NCBI GenBank assembly: GCA_022843025.1
Contig: JALHOL010000003.1
Location: forward strand, 186,001-250,000
DNA: 64,000 nt
Source: Paracoccaceae bacterium
Lineage (GTDB): Bacteria; Pseudomonadota; Alphaproteobacteria; Rhodobacterales; Rhodobacteraceae
Direction of reading: 5' to 3'
Both the position numbers and the translations under genes were made by a program. The notes below the pieces were generated by a model, which worked only from the letters and a program-made list of their open reading frames with translations, was not told where the DNA came from and ran no database searches. Positions 26,727 to 35,894 of this stretch are shown here, one piece after another; the first letter of the stretch is position 1; every line of letters starts with the position of its first letter.

Positions 26727-28133
26727 ATGGCCACACAGAAACTCTATGCCGGGGCCAAGCTGCGCGAGATTCGCGGCCGCCTGTCGCTCACGCAAAAGAC
26801 CTTTGCCGACAAGCTTGGCGTGTCGCTGCCCTATCTCAACCAGATGGAAAACAACCACAGGCCCGTTTCGGCCTCGGTGGTGCTGGCCTTGGCCCAGGAA
26901 TTCGGGCTCGACGTTACCGAACTGACCGTGGGCGAATCCGAACGTCTGGTGTCTGACATGCGCGAAGCCTTGGCCGATCCCGTCTTCGCCCAGACCACGC
27001 CTCCCTTGGCCGACCTGCGTCTTGCCGCCTCCAACGCACCCGCGCTGGCCCGCGCCTTTCTCGATCTGCACCGCGCATATCGCCAAACGCATGAACGCCT
27101 CGCCTCACTGGACGAGGCCTTGGGTCGCGAAGACGCCTCCCTTCGCCCATCCCCGTGGGAAGAGGTCCGCGATTTCTTCCACTATTGCGACAACTACATT
27201 GATGCCGTCGACCGTGCGGCAGAAAACTTCGCCGCCCCCGCCACCCCCACCGGCCCTGCAACCGACATCACCCGCATCGCCATCGCAGCGCTGGAACGCC
27301 GGGGGATCACCACTGTCTTCACCGATCAGCCCGAAACCCGCCGCTATGACGCGGCCAACAAGCGGCTTGCCCTGTCGAACCGCACCGCCGTGCCCACCCA
27401 GCGCTTCCAGCTTCTGCTCCAGGTCGCCCTGCTGACGCAGAACGAACTGATCGAAGCAACGCTGGACCTTGCCCGTTTTGCCACACCCGAAGCGCGCGAC
27501 ATCGCCAAGATCGGCCTGGCGAACTACTTTGCCGGTGCCGCCCTGCTGCCCTACCGCGCCTTTCAGGCCGCCGCGCTGGAAACCCGGCACGATCTGGAAC
27601 GCCTTGCCGATCTGTTCGGTGCCTCCATCGAACAGGTGGCACACCGCCTTGCCACGCTGCAAAGGCCGGGTGCCAAGGGCATCCCCTTCTTCTTCGTCCG
27701 CGTCGATCAGGCCGGCACGATCACCAAACGCCACTCGGCCACGCGCCTGCAATTCGCCCGTTTCGGCGGGGCATGCCCACTGTGGAACGTCCATCGCGCC
27801 TTTGAAACACCGGGCCATTTCCTGCGCCAACTGGCCGAAACCCCGGATGGCGTGCGCTATCTCTGCCTTGCGCGCGACGTGTCAAAACCGGGTGGGGCCT
27901 TCCTCGCCCCGGTCCGCCGCTATGCCATAGGCTTGGGCTGCGAAATCACCCATGCCGCCAGTCTGGTCTATTCCGATGGGCTGGATCTGAAAGGCCGGTT
28001 CGAACCCATCGGCATCTCCTGCCGCATCTGCGAACGGCGCGACTGCCACCAACGCTCCGTCCCACCCCTCGAACGCCGTCTGAAGGTAGATCCCGACAAG
28101 CGGGGTCTCCTCCCCTATGACATTGCAGATTGA
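26727..28133 (+). CDS. pccR: ScfR-family regulator of propionyl-CoA assimilation (PccR-like)
   Basis: 468 aa. An N-terminal HTH_XRE domain (KLREIRGRLSLTQKTFADKLGVSLPYLNQMENNHRPVSASVVLALAQEFGLD, residues ~10-63) precedes an ImmA/IrrE-like region and a C-terminal DUF2083-type domain ending in CRICERRDCHQR, a cysteine/histidine cluster that could bind metal. The peptidase HExxH motif is absent from the IrrE-like part (LLTQNELIEATLDLARF occupies the position), so it is probably a ligand-sensing, not proteolytic, module. Homologous PccR of R. sphaeroides controls pccB in response to short-chain acyl-CoA. Its operator lies directly upstream. Confidence 0.9.
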   Translation: MATQKLYAGAKLREIRGRLSLTQKTFADKLGVSLPYLNQMENNHRPVSASVVLALAQEFGLDVTELTVGESERLVSDMREALADPVFAQTTPPLADLRLAASNAPALARAFLDLHRAYRQTHERLASLDEALGREDASLRPSPWEEVRDFFHYCDNYIDAVDRAAENFAAPATPTGPATDITRIAIAALERRGITTVFTDQPETRRYDAANKRLALSNRTAVPTQRFQLLLQVALLTQNELIEATLDLARFATPEARDIAKIGLANYFAGAALLPYRAFQAAALETRHDLERLADLFGASIEQVAHRLATLQRPGAKGIPFFFVRVDQAGTITKRHSATRLQFARFGGACPLWNVHRAFETPGHFLRQLAETPDGVRYLCLARDVSKPGGAFLAPVRRYAIGLGCEITHAASLVYSDGLDLKGRFEPIGISCRICERRDCHQRSVPPLERRLKVDPDKRGLLPYDIAD

Positions 28134-28161
28134 AAAAGCCCCGGCCTCGCGCCGGGGCCTT
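28133..28161. terminator. Bidirectional terminator between pccR and the YdcH gene
   Basis: GCCCCGGC, loop CTCGC, GCCGGGGC (28138-28158), flanked by AAAAA on the left and CCTT on the right. On the minus strand the stem is followed by TTTTTC, a good terminator for the YdcH gene; on the plus strand it closes pccR. Confidence 0.82.
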
Positions 28162-28170
28162 CTGCCAGCC

Positions 28171-28407
28171 TCAGGCCGCAATCTGCTTCCAGATCGCATC
28201 CTTCAGCCGCATCCGTTTCTGGCGCAGTTCCGTCTCATGCTCGGCTGAGGTCGGTTCAATCAACGTCTCGGCCCGATGCACGGCGCGGTTCACCTCGTGA
28301 TACTCTTCCACCATCCGGGCGAAATGCGCATCTTTCGCTTTCATCGCATGGATCGCTTCGGCCTTTTCCGGGAAATCCTCATAAAGGTCGTGCGGCGTGT
28401 TCGACAT
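28171..28407 (-). CDS. YdcH/DUF465 family small protein
   Basis: 78 aa, all helical. It contains PEKAEAIHAMKAKDAHFARMVEEYHEVNRAVHRAE and HETELRQKRMRLKDAIWKQIAA, the DUF465/YdcH pattern with a C-terminal KRxxLKDxI motif and likely coiled-coil pairing. Such proteins are abundant small cytoplasmic proteins of unknown function in proteobacteria. Confidence 0.9.
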   Translation of the reverse strand: MSNTPHDLYEDFPEKAEAIHAMKAKDAHFARMVEEYHEVNRAVHRAETLIEPTSAEHETELRQKRMRLKDAIWKQIAA

Positions 28408-28480
28408 GGTGCATCCTCTCTGTCTGTTCTGACCCAGACCTTACGGAACCCCGGCACCCCCCGCCTTGACCTCGGTCAAT

Positions 28481-29134
28481 TCACCGCGCCGCGCGACGAA
28501 ATCCTTCCGCCCGCGCCTCGCCCTCGGAACAGAACCAGCGCTCCCCCGCCCGCTCGTTGATCCGTGTCGCGTCATAATCCGCCTGCCCGGGCAGGTGATA
28601 GATGCGCCGCCCCTGCGCGCCAATATTGCCCTTGATCGCGCAACCCGCCTCTGGCACCGGCTGCGCCGCACCAGCGCCCGCCTTGCGATGCGCCTCCGGC
28701 TCTATCCAGTCCGACGCCCAGACCCCCAACCCTTCACGCCGCGCTGCGACTTCCGCATTCACATAGCGGTCCGAATAGCGGCGATAGGCGATGGCACCGC
28801 CCTGCCGGACCATCTGCGCGGCCACATCCTTATCCTGTCGCAGGCAAACCGCCACCGCGCGGCCATAGCGATCCACATCCTGCACCGTGCAAGTCAGGCG
28901 CGCGCGCCCCACGATCCCGGCCAGCATGGCGCGCGCCTCTGTCCCACAGGCCCAGGGCCTGCCGTCCCGGTCACAGACCTGATCCAGTTCCGGCGCATCG
29001 ATCCCGAACAGTCGTACCTTCTGCCCCTCCAGTTCCAGCGTATCGCCATCCACCACCCGCGCCCGCCCCTCAAGAGCAAAGGTCGGACCCGCCAGCAGCG
29101 CCAGAACGATCAGTGAACGAATGATTAACATCAT
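28481..29134 (-). CDS. Exported thermonuclease (staphylococcal nuclease-like) family protein
   Basis: 217 aa: N-terminal signal segment (MMLIIRSLIVLALLAGPTFA), then an SNase OB-fold: RARVVDGDTLELEGQKVRLFGIDAPELDQ (active-site Asp and Arg region), ARAMLAGIVG, DRYGRAVAVCLRQDKDVAAQMVRQGGAIAYRRYS (second catalytic Arg region) and YVNAEVAARREGLGVWA. A C-terminal extension has cysteines (EAGCAIKGNIG, ERWFCSEGEA) resembling an excalibur-like tail. It is likely a secreted or periplasmic Ca2+-dependent nuclease. A CtrA-like box precedes it. Confidence 0.9.
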   Translation of the reverse strand: MMLIIRSLIVLALLAGPTFALEGRARVVDGDTLELEGQKVRLFGIDAPELDQVCDRDGRPWACGTEARAMLAGIVGRARLTCTVQDVDRYGRAVAVCLRQDKDVAAQMVRQGGAIAYRRYSDRYVNAEVAARREGLGVWASDWIEPEAHRKAGAGAAQPVPEAGCAIKGNIGAQGRRIYHLPGQADYDATRINERAGERWFCSEGEARAEGFRRAAR

Positions 29135-29176
29135 CCCCCGATTTCCGCCGCCACCGGGCGGAAATCAAGGTTAATG

Positions 29177-29192
29177 TTAACACTTGCTTAAC
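29177..29192 (-). promoter_or_regulatory. CtrA-type box upstream of the secreted nuclease gene
   Basis: TTAACACTTGCTTAAC is an exact TTAA-N7-TTAA match to the CtrA recognition sequence, 43 bp before the nuclease start. Two additional TTAA half-sites flank it (29171 and 29196). In alphaproteobacteria CtrA controls cell-cycle and motility genes. A functional site is inferred only. Confidence 0.55.
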
Positions 29193-29239
29193 TGGTTAAG
29201 AACGCAAGGCGAACATCGTCACCAGACGACACGCGAACA

Positions 29240-30898
29240 TCACCGCTGCGCCACCCGCCAATTCGGATTGATCCAGGGTTCCTGGTTCGATGCCGGAAGC
29301 GGCGTCCGCCCCAGCAGGTGATCCGCCGCTTTCTCGCCCACCATGATGGACGGCGCATTCAGATTGCCGTTTGTCACCTGCGGAAAGATGGAACTGTCGG
29401 CCACGCGCAACCCCTCCACCCCGATCACCCGGCATTCCGGATCGACCACCGCCATCCGATCATCCCGCCGCCCCATCCGCGCCGTGCCGCAGGGGTGATA
29501 GGCGCTTTCGGCATGGTGGCGGATGAAATCGTCCAACTCCGCATCCGTCTGCACCCCGGCGCCCGGCTGAATCTCATGCTTCACATGCCCCGCCATCGCC
29601 TCCTGCCCGAAAATCTCGCGCGTCAGGCGGATGCAGTTGCGGAAATCTTCCCAATCTTCGGGATGCGACATGTAGTTGAACACGATCTTCGGTGCGACTG
29701 CCGGATCGCCCGACCGCAGCGTAACCGCCCCCCGCGATTTGGACCGCATCGGTCCGACATGGGCCTGAAACCCGTGCCCCTCGGCCGCCACCTTGCCGTC
29801 ATAGCGCACGGCAATGGGCAGGAAATGATACTGGATATCGGGATATTCCACCCCGGCCTTCGACCGGATGAAGGCACAAGCCTCAAACTGGTTCGAAGCG
29901 CCCAACCCCTTTTTGGTGAACAGCCACTGCGCCCCGATCACCGCCTTGCCCATCAGGTTCCAGTATTTGTACAGCGTGATAGGCTGCTTGGAGGCAAATT
30001 GCAGATACAGCTCCAGATGGTCCTGCAAATTCGCCCCCACGCCGGGCCGATCCGCCACCACCTCCACCCCGTGCTCGCGCAGATGCGCGCCCGCGCCTAT
30101 CCCTGACAGCATCAGGATCTTGGGCGTGTTGATGCTGGACGCCGCCACCACCACCTCGCGCGCTGCGGGGATCACCTCGATCTGCCCACCGCGTTCAACC
30201 TCCACGCCCACGGCGCGGCCGGCCTCGATCACCACCCGTCGCGCCAGCGCGCGGATGACTTGCACCTTCCCGGTCTTGATCGCGGGCTTCAGATAGGCAT
30301 TCGCCGCCGACCATCGCACGCCGTTAAAGATCGTGGCCTCCATCGGCCCGAACCCCTCTTGCTGTTGGCCGTTATAGTCGCGCGTCACCGGATAGCCAGC
30401 CTGTTCGCCTGCCCGGATGAACGCCTCGAACAGCGGGTTCTCGCGCGGCCCACGCGTCACATGCAGCGGCCCCTTCGCGCCGCGCCAGCTGGGATCCGCC
30501 CCGTCGCGCTGCCCGTGCCACTGCTCCATCCGCTGGAAATAGGGCAGCACATTGGCATAAGACCACCCCTGCGCCCCCATCTCGGCCCAGGTGTCGAAAT
30601 CCCGCGCATGGCCGCGCACATAGACCATCCCGTTGATACTGGACGACCCCCCGATCACCTTGCCGCGCGGCGTGGCCAGCACCCGCCCACCCAGATAGGG
30701 CTCCGGCTCGGTATGGAATCCCCAATCATAGCGCGCCATGTTCATCGGATAGGACAGCGCCGCCGGCATCTGAATGAACGGCCCCGCATCGGTGCCGCCA
30801 TGTTCGATCACCGTCACCGTGGCCCCGCCCTCGGCCAACCGCCAGGCCATGGCCGATCCGGCCGAACCTGCCCCGATGATCACGAAATCCGCCGACAT
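29240..30898 (-). CDS. betA: Choline dehydrogenase
   Basis: 552 aa GMC-family flavoenzyme. Oxidises choline to betaine aldehyde at the membrane. It shows [24 protein letters not shown] (FAD), [20 protein letters not shown] (GMC signature 1), [20 protein letters not shown] (signature 2), and the C-terminal [39 protein letters not shown] with the catalytic His pair. It is the last gene of the leftward bet unit, starting 18 bp after the PLP dehydratase gene. Confidence 0.96.
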   Translation of the reverse strand: MSADFVIIGAGSAGSAMAWRLAEGGATVTVIEHGGTDAGPFIQMPAALSYPMNMARYDWGFHTEPEPYLGGRVLATPRGKVIGGSSSINGMVYVRGHARDFDTWAEMGAQGWSYANVLPYFQRMEQWHGQRDGADPSWRGAKGPLHVTRGPRENPLFEAFIRAGEQAGYPVTRDYNGQQQEGFGPMEATIFNGVRWSAANAYLKPAIKTGKVQVIRALARRVVIEAGRAVGVEVERGGQIEVIPAAREVVVAASSINTPKILMLSGIGAGAHLREHGVEVVADRPGVGANLQDHLELYLQFASKQPITLYKYWNLMGKAVIGAQWLFTKKGLGASNQFEACAFIRSKAGVEYPDIQYHFLPIAVRYDGKVAAEGHGFQAHVGPMRSKSRGAVTLRSGDPAVAPKIVFNYMSHPEDWEDFRNCIRLTREIFGQEAMAGHVKHEIQPGAGVQTDAELDDFIRHHAESAYHPCGTARMGRRDDRMAVVDPECRVIGVEGLRVADSSIFPQVTNGNLNAPSIMVGEKAADHLLGRTPLPASNQEPWINPNWRVAQR

Positions 30899-30916
30899 AT
30901 CCGCAGTCCTTCTTGT

Positions 30917-31927
30917 TCAGTTCGTCCGCCCGGCCATGGCCAGACAGTCGGCAAAGCGGTCAAAGGCGACATTCCCGCCCGAGGCCACCACAAGCACCAC
31001 CTTGCCCGCCACTGGCACCTGCCCGCCCATCACGGCCGCCAGCGCCACCGCGCCCGACGGTTCCAGCACCAGCTTCAACACTTCGAATGCCCGCGCCATG
31101 GCCTGCGCGACGGGCGCATCCGCCACCGCCAGCCCCGTAACCCCCGCCGCCTGACAGGCGGCAAAGGTCGCCACGCCCGGCATCGGCGCCTGAAGCGCAT
31201 CGCACAGCGTCGGCCCCCCGGGTGCTGCCACCCGTTCGCCCGCCCGCAGCGACCGGCCCATGCCATCATGCCCAACCGGCTCGCAGCCCCAGATCGCCAC
31301 ACCGGGATGCGCGGCCCGCATCATCAGCGACACGCCGCCCATAAGCCAGCCACCGCCCACCGGGCAGACAACCACATCCGGCACTGCCCCCGCGTCACGC
31401 ATCTGCGCCAGCGCCTCGACTGCCGCCGTCCCCTGCCCTGCGATCACCGCCACATCGTCAAACGGATGCAGCAGCACCAAGCCCCGCTCTGCCGCCAGAT
31501 CGCGCGCCATGCCTGCCGCCACCACCTCGCGCGGGGCATCACCGTGATGCGACAGCACCACCTCGGCTCCCAGCGCCACGGTCGCTTCCCGCTTTGCCGC
31601 GGGCGCATCCCACGGCATCACAATGGTCACCGGCACCCCCAGATCGCGCCCCGCCGCAGCAAGCCCTTGCGCAAAATTCCCACTTGAGAACGCCACCACG
31701 CCCCGCGCCCGTTCCTCTGCCGTCAACTGCATCAACCGCCACAGCGCGCCGCGCAGCTTGAACGACCCCGTCCGCTGCAATCCTTCGGCCTTCACGAACA
31801 GCCGCGCCGCGCCGCAGTCCCGCGCCAGCACATCGGATTCGATCAGGGGCGTCAGCCGCACGGTACCGCGCAGCGCCCCATGCGCCACGCCGATCCGTTC
31901 CGGGCTGGGCAGGTCAATAAGGTGCAT
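30917..31927 (-). CDS. PLP-dependent threonine/serine dehydratase-like enzyme in the bet operon
   Basis: 336 aa from the ATG at 31927. Fold-type II PLP enzyme: [15 protein letters not shown] (PLP Lys), [22 protein letters not shown] (SSGNFAQG), [16 protein letters not shown] (glycine-rich phosphate loop) and [12 protein letters not shown] at the C-terminus. This pattern matches threonine/serine dehydratases or racemases without an ACT regulatory domain. Its start overlaps the betB stop by 14 bp, so it is translated with the choline genes. Its substrate is not evident; a role in removing serine or threonine derived from betaine breakdown is one hypothesis. Confidence 0.88.
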   Translation of the reverse strand: MHLIDLPSPERIGVAHGALRGTVRLTPLIESDVLARDCGAARLFVKAEGLQRTGSFKLRGALWRLMQLTAEERARGVVAFSSGNFAQGLAAAGRDLGVPVTIVMPWDAPAAKREATVALGAEVVLSHHGDAPREVVAAGMARDLAAERGLVLLHPFDDVAVIAGQGTAAVEALAQMRDAGAVPDVVVCPVGGGWLMGGVSLMMRAAHPGVAIWGCEPVGHDGMGRSLRAGERVAAPGGPTLCDALQAPMPGVATFAACQAAGVTGLAVADAPVAQAMARAFEVLKLVLEPSGAVALAAVMGGQVPVAGKVVLVVASGGNVAFDRFADCLAMAGRTN

Positions 31928-33368
31928 CGACCGGCCCCATCCCCACATAGACCGATTTGACCTGCGTATAATGCTCTACCGCCGCGCGCCCGTTCTCGCG
32001 CCCCACGCCCGACATCTTGGCCCCGCCGAACGGGCTTTCGACCGGCGTCAGGTTATAGGCGTTGATCCAGCAGGTCCCCGCCTCCAGCTGCGCGATCACC
32101 CGATGCCCGCGCGTCAGGTCCGCCGTGAACACCCCCGCCGCCAGCCCGAATTCCGTGGCATTGGCCCGCGCGATCACCTCATCCTCGGTGTCGAAATCCA
32201 GCACCGCCATCACCGGGCCGAACACCTCTTCCCGCGCGATGGTCATGCTGTCGGTCACATCGGCAAAGACCGTGGGCTGCACAAAATACCCGGTATTGAT
32301 CGCCGCCCGTCCACCGCCGCAGACCAGCCGCGCGCCTTCGGCCTTGGCGGTTTCCATATAGCCCAGCACCTTGTCCATCTGCACCGCGCTGACCAAAGGC
32401 CCCATCTGCGTGGCCTCCTCCAGCGGATCGCCCAGAAGGATCGTCGCCGTCCGCTCTGCCAGCCGCGCAAGGAAGCGGTCCTTGATCCCCTTCTGCACGA
32501 ACACCCGCGTGCCGTTGCTGCACACCTGACCTGCGGAATAGAAATTCCCCAGCATCGCCGCGCCCACCGCATCCTCGACCGACGCATCGTCGAACACGAT
32601 CAGCGGCGACTTGCCGCCCAGTTCCATCGTCACATTGCGCACGCCATCCGCCGCCGCCGCATAAACGCGCCGCCCCGTCGGCACCGACCCGGTCAGCGAC
32701 ACCTTCGCCACACGCGGATCGGTCACCAAGGACGCCCCCACCGCACCGCGCCCCTGCACGACGTTAAACAGCCCTGCCGGCATCCCCGCCGCCACGAAAA
32801 TCTCGGCCAGCTTCAACGCCCCCAACGGCGTCACCTCGGACGGCTTGAACACCATCGCATTGCCCAAGGACAAAGCCGGGGCCGCCTTCCAGCAGGCGAT
32901 CTGGCTGGGATAATTCCACGCCCCGATGCCCACGCAAACCCCCAAAGGCTCGCGGATCGTATAGACGAAATCCCGCCCCAGCGGGATCGTCTCACCCGTC
33001 ACCGTCGGCGCCAGCCCCGCGAACCATTCCAGCGAATCTGCCCCGCTCGGCCAATCGGCCACCCGCGTTTCCTGAATGGGCTTGCCGGTATCCAGCGTCT
33101 CCAGCAGCGCCAGTTCCTCGCCCCGCTCGCGGATCATGTCCGCCGCCCGCCGCAGGATACGCGACCGCTCGACCGGCTTCATCGCCGCCCACGCGCCCTG
33201 CGCCCGCTTGGCCGAGGCCAAGGCCGCCTCCACCACCGAAGCTGTGGCCTCATGCAGAACGGCGATCACCTCGCCGGTCGCCGGATAGATCACTTTGATC
33301 GGCGCACCCGCGCTGTCCTCGACATAGCGGCCATCGACAAAATGGCTTCCCTGCGGTTGCGCCTTCAT
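31914..33368 (-). CDS. betB: Betaine aldehyde dehydrogenase
   Basis: 484 aa ALDH. Oxidises betaine aldehyde to glycine betaine with NAD(P)+. Recognisable are [17 protein letters not shown]-type sequence ([20 protein letters not shown]), the substrate/cofactor segment [37 protein letters not shown] (catalytic Glu) and [16 protein letters not shown] (catalytic Cys), then [35 protein letters not shown]. Its start overlaps the betI stop as ATGA. Confidence 0.97.
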   Translation of the reverse strand: MKAQPQGSHFVDGRYVEDSAGAPIKVIYPATGEVIAVLHEATASVVEAALASAKRAQGAWAAMKPVERSRILRRAADMIRERGEELALLETLDTGKPIQETRVADWPSGADSLEWFAGLAPTVTGETIPLGRDFVYTIREPLGVCVGIGAWNYPSQIACWKAAPALSLGNAMVFKPSEVTPLGALKLAEIFVAAGMPAGLFNVVQGRGAVGASLVTDPRVAKVSLTGSVPTGRRVYAAAADGVRNVTMELGGKSPLIVFDDASVEDAVGAAMLGNFYSAGQVCSNGTRVFVQKGIKDRFLARLAERTATILLGDPLEEATQMGPLVSAVQMDKVLGYMETAKAEGARLVCGGGRAAINTGYFVQPTVFADVTDSMTIAREEVFGPVMAVLDFDTEDEVIARANATEFGLAAGVFTADLTRGHRVIAQLEAGTCWINAYNLTPVESPFGGAKMSGVGRENGRAAVEHYTQVKSVYVGMGPVDAPY

Positions 33369-33949
33369 GCGACCCGTCCCTTCAATTGAGCATTCAGATA
33401 ATCCAGCGCGACCGCCACTGCCGCCGGCCCATCAGGCGGCCCGGACTTCAGCACCTCGCGCAGGTACAGCCCGTCGATCAGCGCGCCCAGCCCTTCGGCG
33501 ACCTCGCCCGCCCTCGCGCCTGCAAGGGGCCGCAAACACACCATCAGGTTCGACCGGAGCCGCCCCTGATAAATGGCCAGCAACCGCTTCGCCTCGGGCA
33601 CCGTCTGGGCCAGCACATAGAAATTCAGCCAGGCCCCCACCACCTCGCGCCGAAAATTCCCTGCGCTGAAGGAGGCCGCCAGAATCGCCCGCAAACGCGC
33701 CTCCGGCCCCGTCGCCACCGCCAGCGCCCCGCGCACCTCGGCCCCGTACAGCGTCAGCACATGGCGCATCGCGGCAAGGAACATGTCCTCTTTTGATCCG
33801 AAATAATGATGCGCCAACGCGCTCGACATGCCCGCCCGCTTGGCAATCTGGCTTACCGTCACGTCCAACGATCCGACCCGCCCGATCTCGGTGATCGTGG
33901 CTTTGACCAGCGCCGCCTTTCGGATAGGCTCCATCCCAAGCTTCGGCAT
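33365..33949 (-). CDS. betI: BetI, TetR-family repressor of choline genes
   Basis: 194 aa, start at 33949 ([26 protein letters not shown]) to match the usual ~195-aa length; the frame is open further upstream. The N-terminal TetR helix-turn-helix is [39 protein letters not shown]. BetI represses the bet genes in the absence of choline. A perfect palindrome (34002-34015) sits between betI and the divergent choX, positioned to control both units. Confidence 0.93.
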   Translation of the reverse strand: MPKLGMEPIRKAALVKATITEIGRVGSLDVTVSQIAKRAGMSSALAHHYFGSKEDMFLAAMRHVLTLYGAEVRGALAVATGPEARLRAILAASFSAGNFRREVVGAWLNFYVLAQTVPEAKRLLAIYQGRLRSNLMVCLRPLAGARAGEVAEGLGALIDGLYLREVLKSGPPDGPAAVAVALDYLNAQLKGRVA

Positions 33950-34001
33950 ATCGGTCTGGCCCCCAAGAAAATCCTTGCCAAACCGAATAAGCGTGAAGTC
34001 T

Positions 34002-34015
34002 ATTGACTCGTCAAT
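34002..34015. promoter_or_regulatory. BetI-type operator between betI and choX
   Basis: ATTGACTCGTCAAT is a perfect inverted repeat (6-bp arms, 2-bp spacer) in the 94-bp divergent spacer of betI and choX. It resembles the AT-rich ATTGA palindromes bound by BetI. No other symmetric element of this size was noticed in the spacer. Confidence 0.68.
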
Positions 34016-34043
34016 CAACAAAAACTGCCAGGGAGACCCGCTC

Positions 34044-34970
34044 ATGTTCAAACACCTCCTCCTCGCCAGCACCGCATCGCTTGCGCTGGCCGGGGCCGCC
34101 GCTGCCGAAGGCTGCGACACGGTCATCTTCTCGGATGTGGGCTGGACCGACATCACCGCCACCACCGCCGCGACGACGCTCGTCCTCGAAGCTCTCGGCT
34201 ATGAGACGGAAACCAAGGTCCTTTCCGTCCCCGTCACCTATACCGGCCTCGCCGAAGGCGACATCGACGTCTTCCTCGGCAACTGGATGCCCTCGATGGA
34301 GGCCGACATCGCCCCCTATCGCGATGCGGGCACCGTCGACACCGTCCGCGCCAACCTCGAAGGCGCAAAATATACGTTGGCCACCAACGAACATGGCGCC
34401 GCCCTCGGCATCACCGACTTCGCGATGATCAAGGATCACAAGGACGCCCTCGGCGGCCAGATCTACGGCATCGAACCCGGCAATGACGGCAACCGTCTGG
34501 TGCTCGAAGCCATCGCCAGCCCCGCCTTCGGCATGGACGGGTTTGAAATCGTCGAATCGTCAGAGCAGGGCATGCTCGCCGAAGTGGCCAGCAAAACCGA
34601 AGGCGGCGAACCCATCGTCTTCCTCGCCTGGGAACCCCACCCGATGAACGCGAACTTCAAGCTGACCTACCTCACCGGCGGCGATGATCTGTTCGGGCCG
34701 AATTTCGGCGGCGCGACGATCTATACCAACACCCGCGCGGGCTATGTCGCCGAATGCCCGAACACCGGCAAACTGCTACAAAACCTGTCCTTCACCCTGC
34801 CCATGGAAAACGAAATCATGGGCGCCATCCTCAATGACGGCGCCGACCCGCGCGACGCCGCCAAGGCATGGCTCACCGCCAATCCCACCGTCTGGGAACC
34901 CTGGCTCGAAGGCGTGACGACCAAGGATGGCGGCGACGCCAAGGCCGCCGTCACCGCCGCCCTGCAATAA
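34044..34970 (+). CDS. choX: Choline/glycine betaine ABC transporter substrate-binding protein
   Basis: 308 aa, with a signal peptide (MFKHLLLASTASLALAGAAAAEG) and the OpuAC/ChoX fold: CDTVIFSDVGWTDITATTAATTLVLEALGY, VFLGNWMPSMEADIAPYRDAG, GIEPGNDGNRLVLEAI, VFLAWEPHPMNANF. The aromatic residues (W in VGWTD, W in GNWMP, W in AWEPH) fit an aromatic cage for the trimethylammonium group of choline. The gene diverges from betI; start chosen at 34044 after GGGAGA. Confidence 0.95.
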   Translation: MFKHLLLASTASLALAGAAAAEGCDTVIFSDVGWTDITATTAATTLVLEALGYETETKVLSVPVTYTGLAEGDIDVFLGNWMPSMEADIAPYRDAGTVDTVRANLEGAKYTLATNEHGAALGITDFAMIKDHKDALGGQIYGIEPGNDGNRLVLEAIASPAFGMDGFEIVESSEQGMLAEVASKTEGGEPIVFLAWEPHPMNANFKLTYLTGGDDLFGPNFGGATIYTNTRAGYVAECPNTGKLLQNLSFTLPMENEIMGAILNDGADPRDAAKAWLTANPTVWEPWLEGVTTKDGGDAKAAVTAALQ

Positions 34971-34993
34971 GCGCTCCGCCCTGCGGCAGGCAC

Positions 34994-35046
34994 CCGGGGG
35001 CTTTGCGCCCCCGGACCCCCGCAGGGTATTTTCCGCCAAGATGAAG
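34994..35046 (+). repeat. Intergenic hairpin plus GGGTATTTT..GCCAAGATGAA motif (copy 2)
   Basis: CCGGGGGC, loop TTTGC, GCCCCCGG (34994-35014), then ACCCCCGCA and GGGTATTTTCCGCCAAGATG (35024-35043) AAG. It lies between choX and choW, 14 bp before the choW start, and overlaps the choW ribosome-binding region (AAGGGGGAAGG). It may attenuate expression of choW and choV relative to choX. Confidence 0.7.
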
Positions 35047-35060
35047 GGGGAAGGCCGCAG

Positions 35061-35894
35061 ATGGAGTGGCTGACAGACACAAAGATACCCGTCGGCAAGG
35101 CCGCGAAGGCCGTGTTCGACTGGATGAACACCAATCTCGGCCCCCTGTTCGACCTGATCTCCCTGGTGATGGAGGCGATGATCGACGGCATCCTCTGGGT
35201 GCTGCAAACCCCCCATCCGCTGATCATCATAGCAGCCTTCATCGCGCTGACCTGGTATCTGCAACGGTCGTGGAAGGTATGCCTCGGCGTGCTTGTGGGT
35301 TTTCTCTTCATCCTCAATCAGGGGTATTGGGAAGAAACCACCGAAAGCCTGACCCTGATCCTTGCCGCCTGCGTCGTCTGCATGGGGCTTGGCGTGCCCA
35401 TCGGCATTGCCGCCGCGCACCGCCCGCGCCTTTATCGCGCCATGGTCCCCGTGCTCGATCTGATGCAGACGCTCCCCACCTTTGTCTACCTGATCCCGGC
35501 CATCGTTTTCTTCGGCCTCGGCATGGTGCCGGGCCTGATCGCCACGGTGATCTTCGTCCTTCCTGCCCCCATCCGCCTGACGCATCTGGGCATTTCCACC
35601 ACCCCGCAGGCCTTGCTGGAGGCTGCAACCGCCTTTGGCGCCACCCCGAAACAAACCCTGTGGAAGGTCGAACTGCCCTATGCCCTGCCGCAGATCATGG
35701 CGGGCCTGAACCAGACCATCATGCTGTCGCTGTCCATGGTCGTGATCGCCGCGCTTGTCGGCGCGAACGGCCTTGGCGTGCCGGTCGTGCGCGCGCTGAA
35801 CTCGGTCAACTCCGCCCTTGGCTTTGAAGCCGGCTTCATCATCGTGGTGGTGGCCATCCTCTTGGACCGCATGCTCCGGGTGACGCGCAAATGA
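35061..35894 (+). CDS. choW: Choline/glycine betaine ABC transporter permease
   Basis: 277 aa with about seven TM segments and a binding-protein-dependent permease domain: LGVPIGIAAAHRPRLYRAMVPVLDLMQTLPTFVYLIPAIVFFGLGMVPGLIATVIF, followed by the EAA-like loop EAATAFGATPKQTLWKVELPYALPQIMAGLNQTIMLSLSMVVIAALVGANGLG. This matches OpuAB/ProW/ChoW. The choV start overlaps its stop as ATGA. Confidence 0.96.
   Translation: MEWLTDTKIPVGKAAKAVFDWMNTNLGPLFDLISLVMEAMIDGILWVLQTPHPLIIIAAFIALTWYLQRSWKVCLGVLVGFLFILNQGYWEETTESLTLILAACVVCMGLGVPIGIAAAHRPRLYRAMVPVLDLMQTLPTFVYLIPAIVFFGLGMVPGLIATVIFVLPAPIRLTHLGISTTPQALLEAATAFGATPKQTLWKVELPYALPQIMAGLNQTIMLSLSMVVIAALVGANGLGVPVVRALNSVNSALGFEAGFIIVVVAILLDRMLRVTRK

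Noticed and set aside
27990-28010. GGTTCGAA sequence resembling a tRNA T-arm
   Set aside because: It lies inside the pccR coding region and no acceptor or anticodon stems can be drawn.
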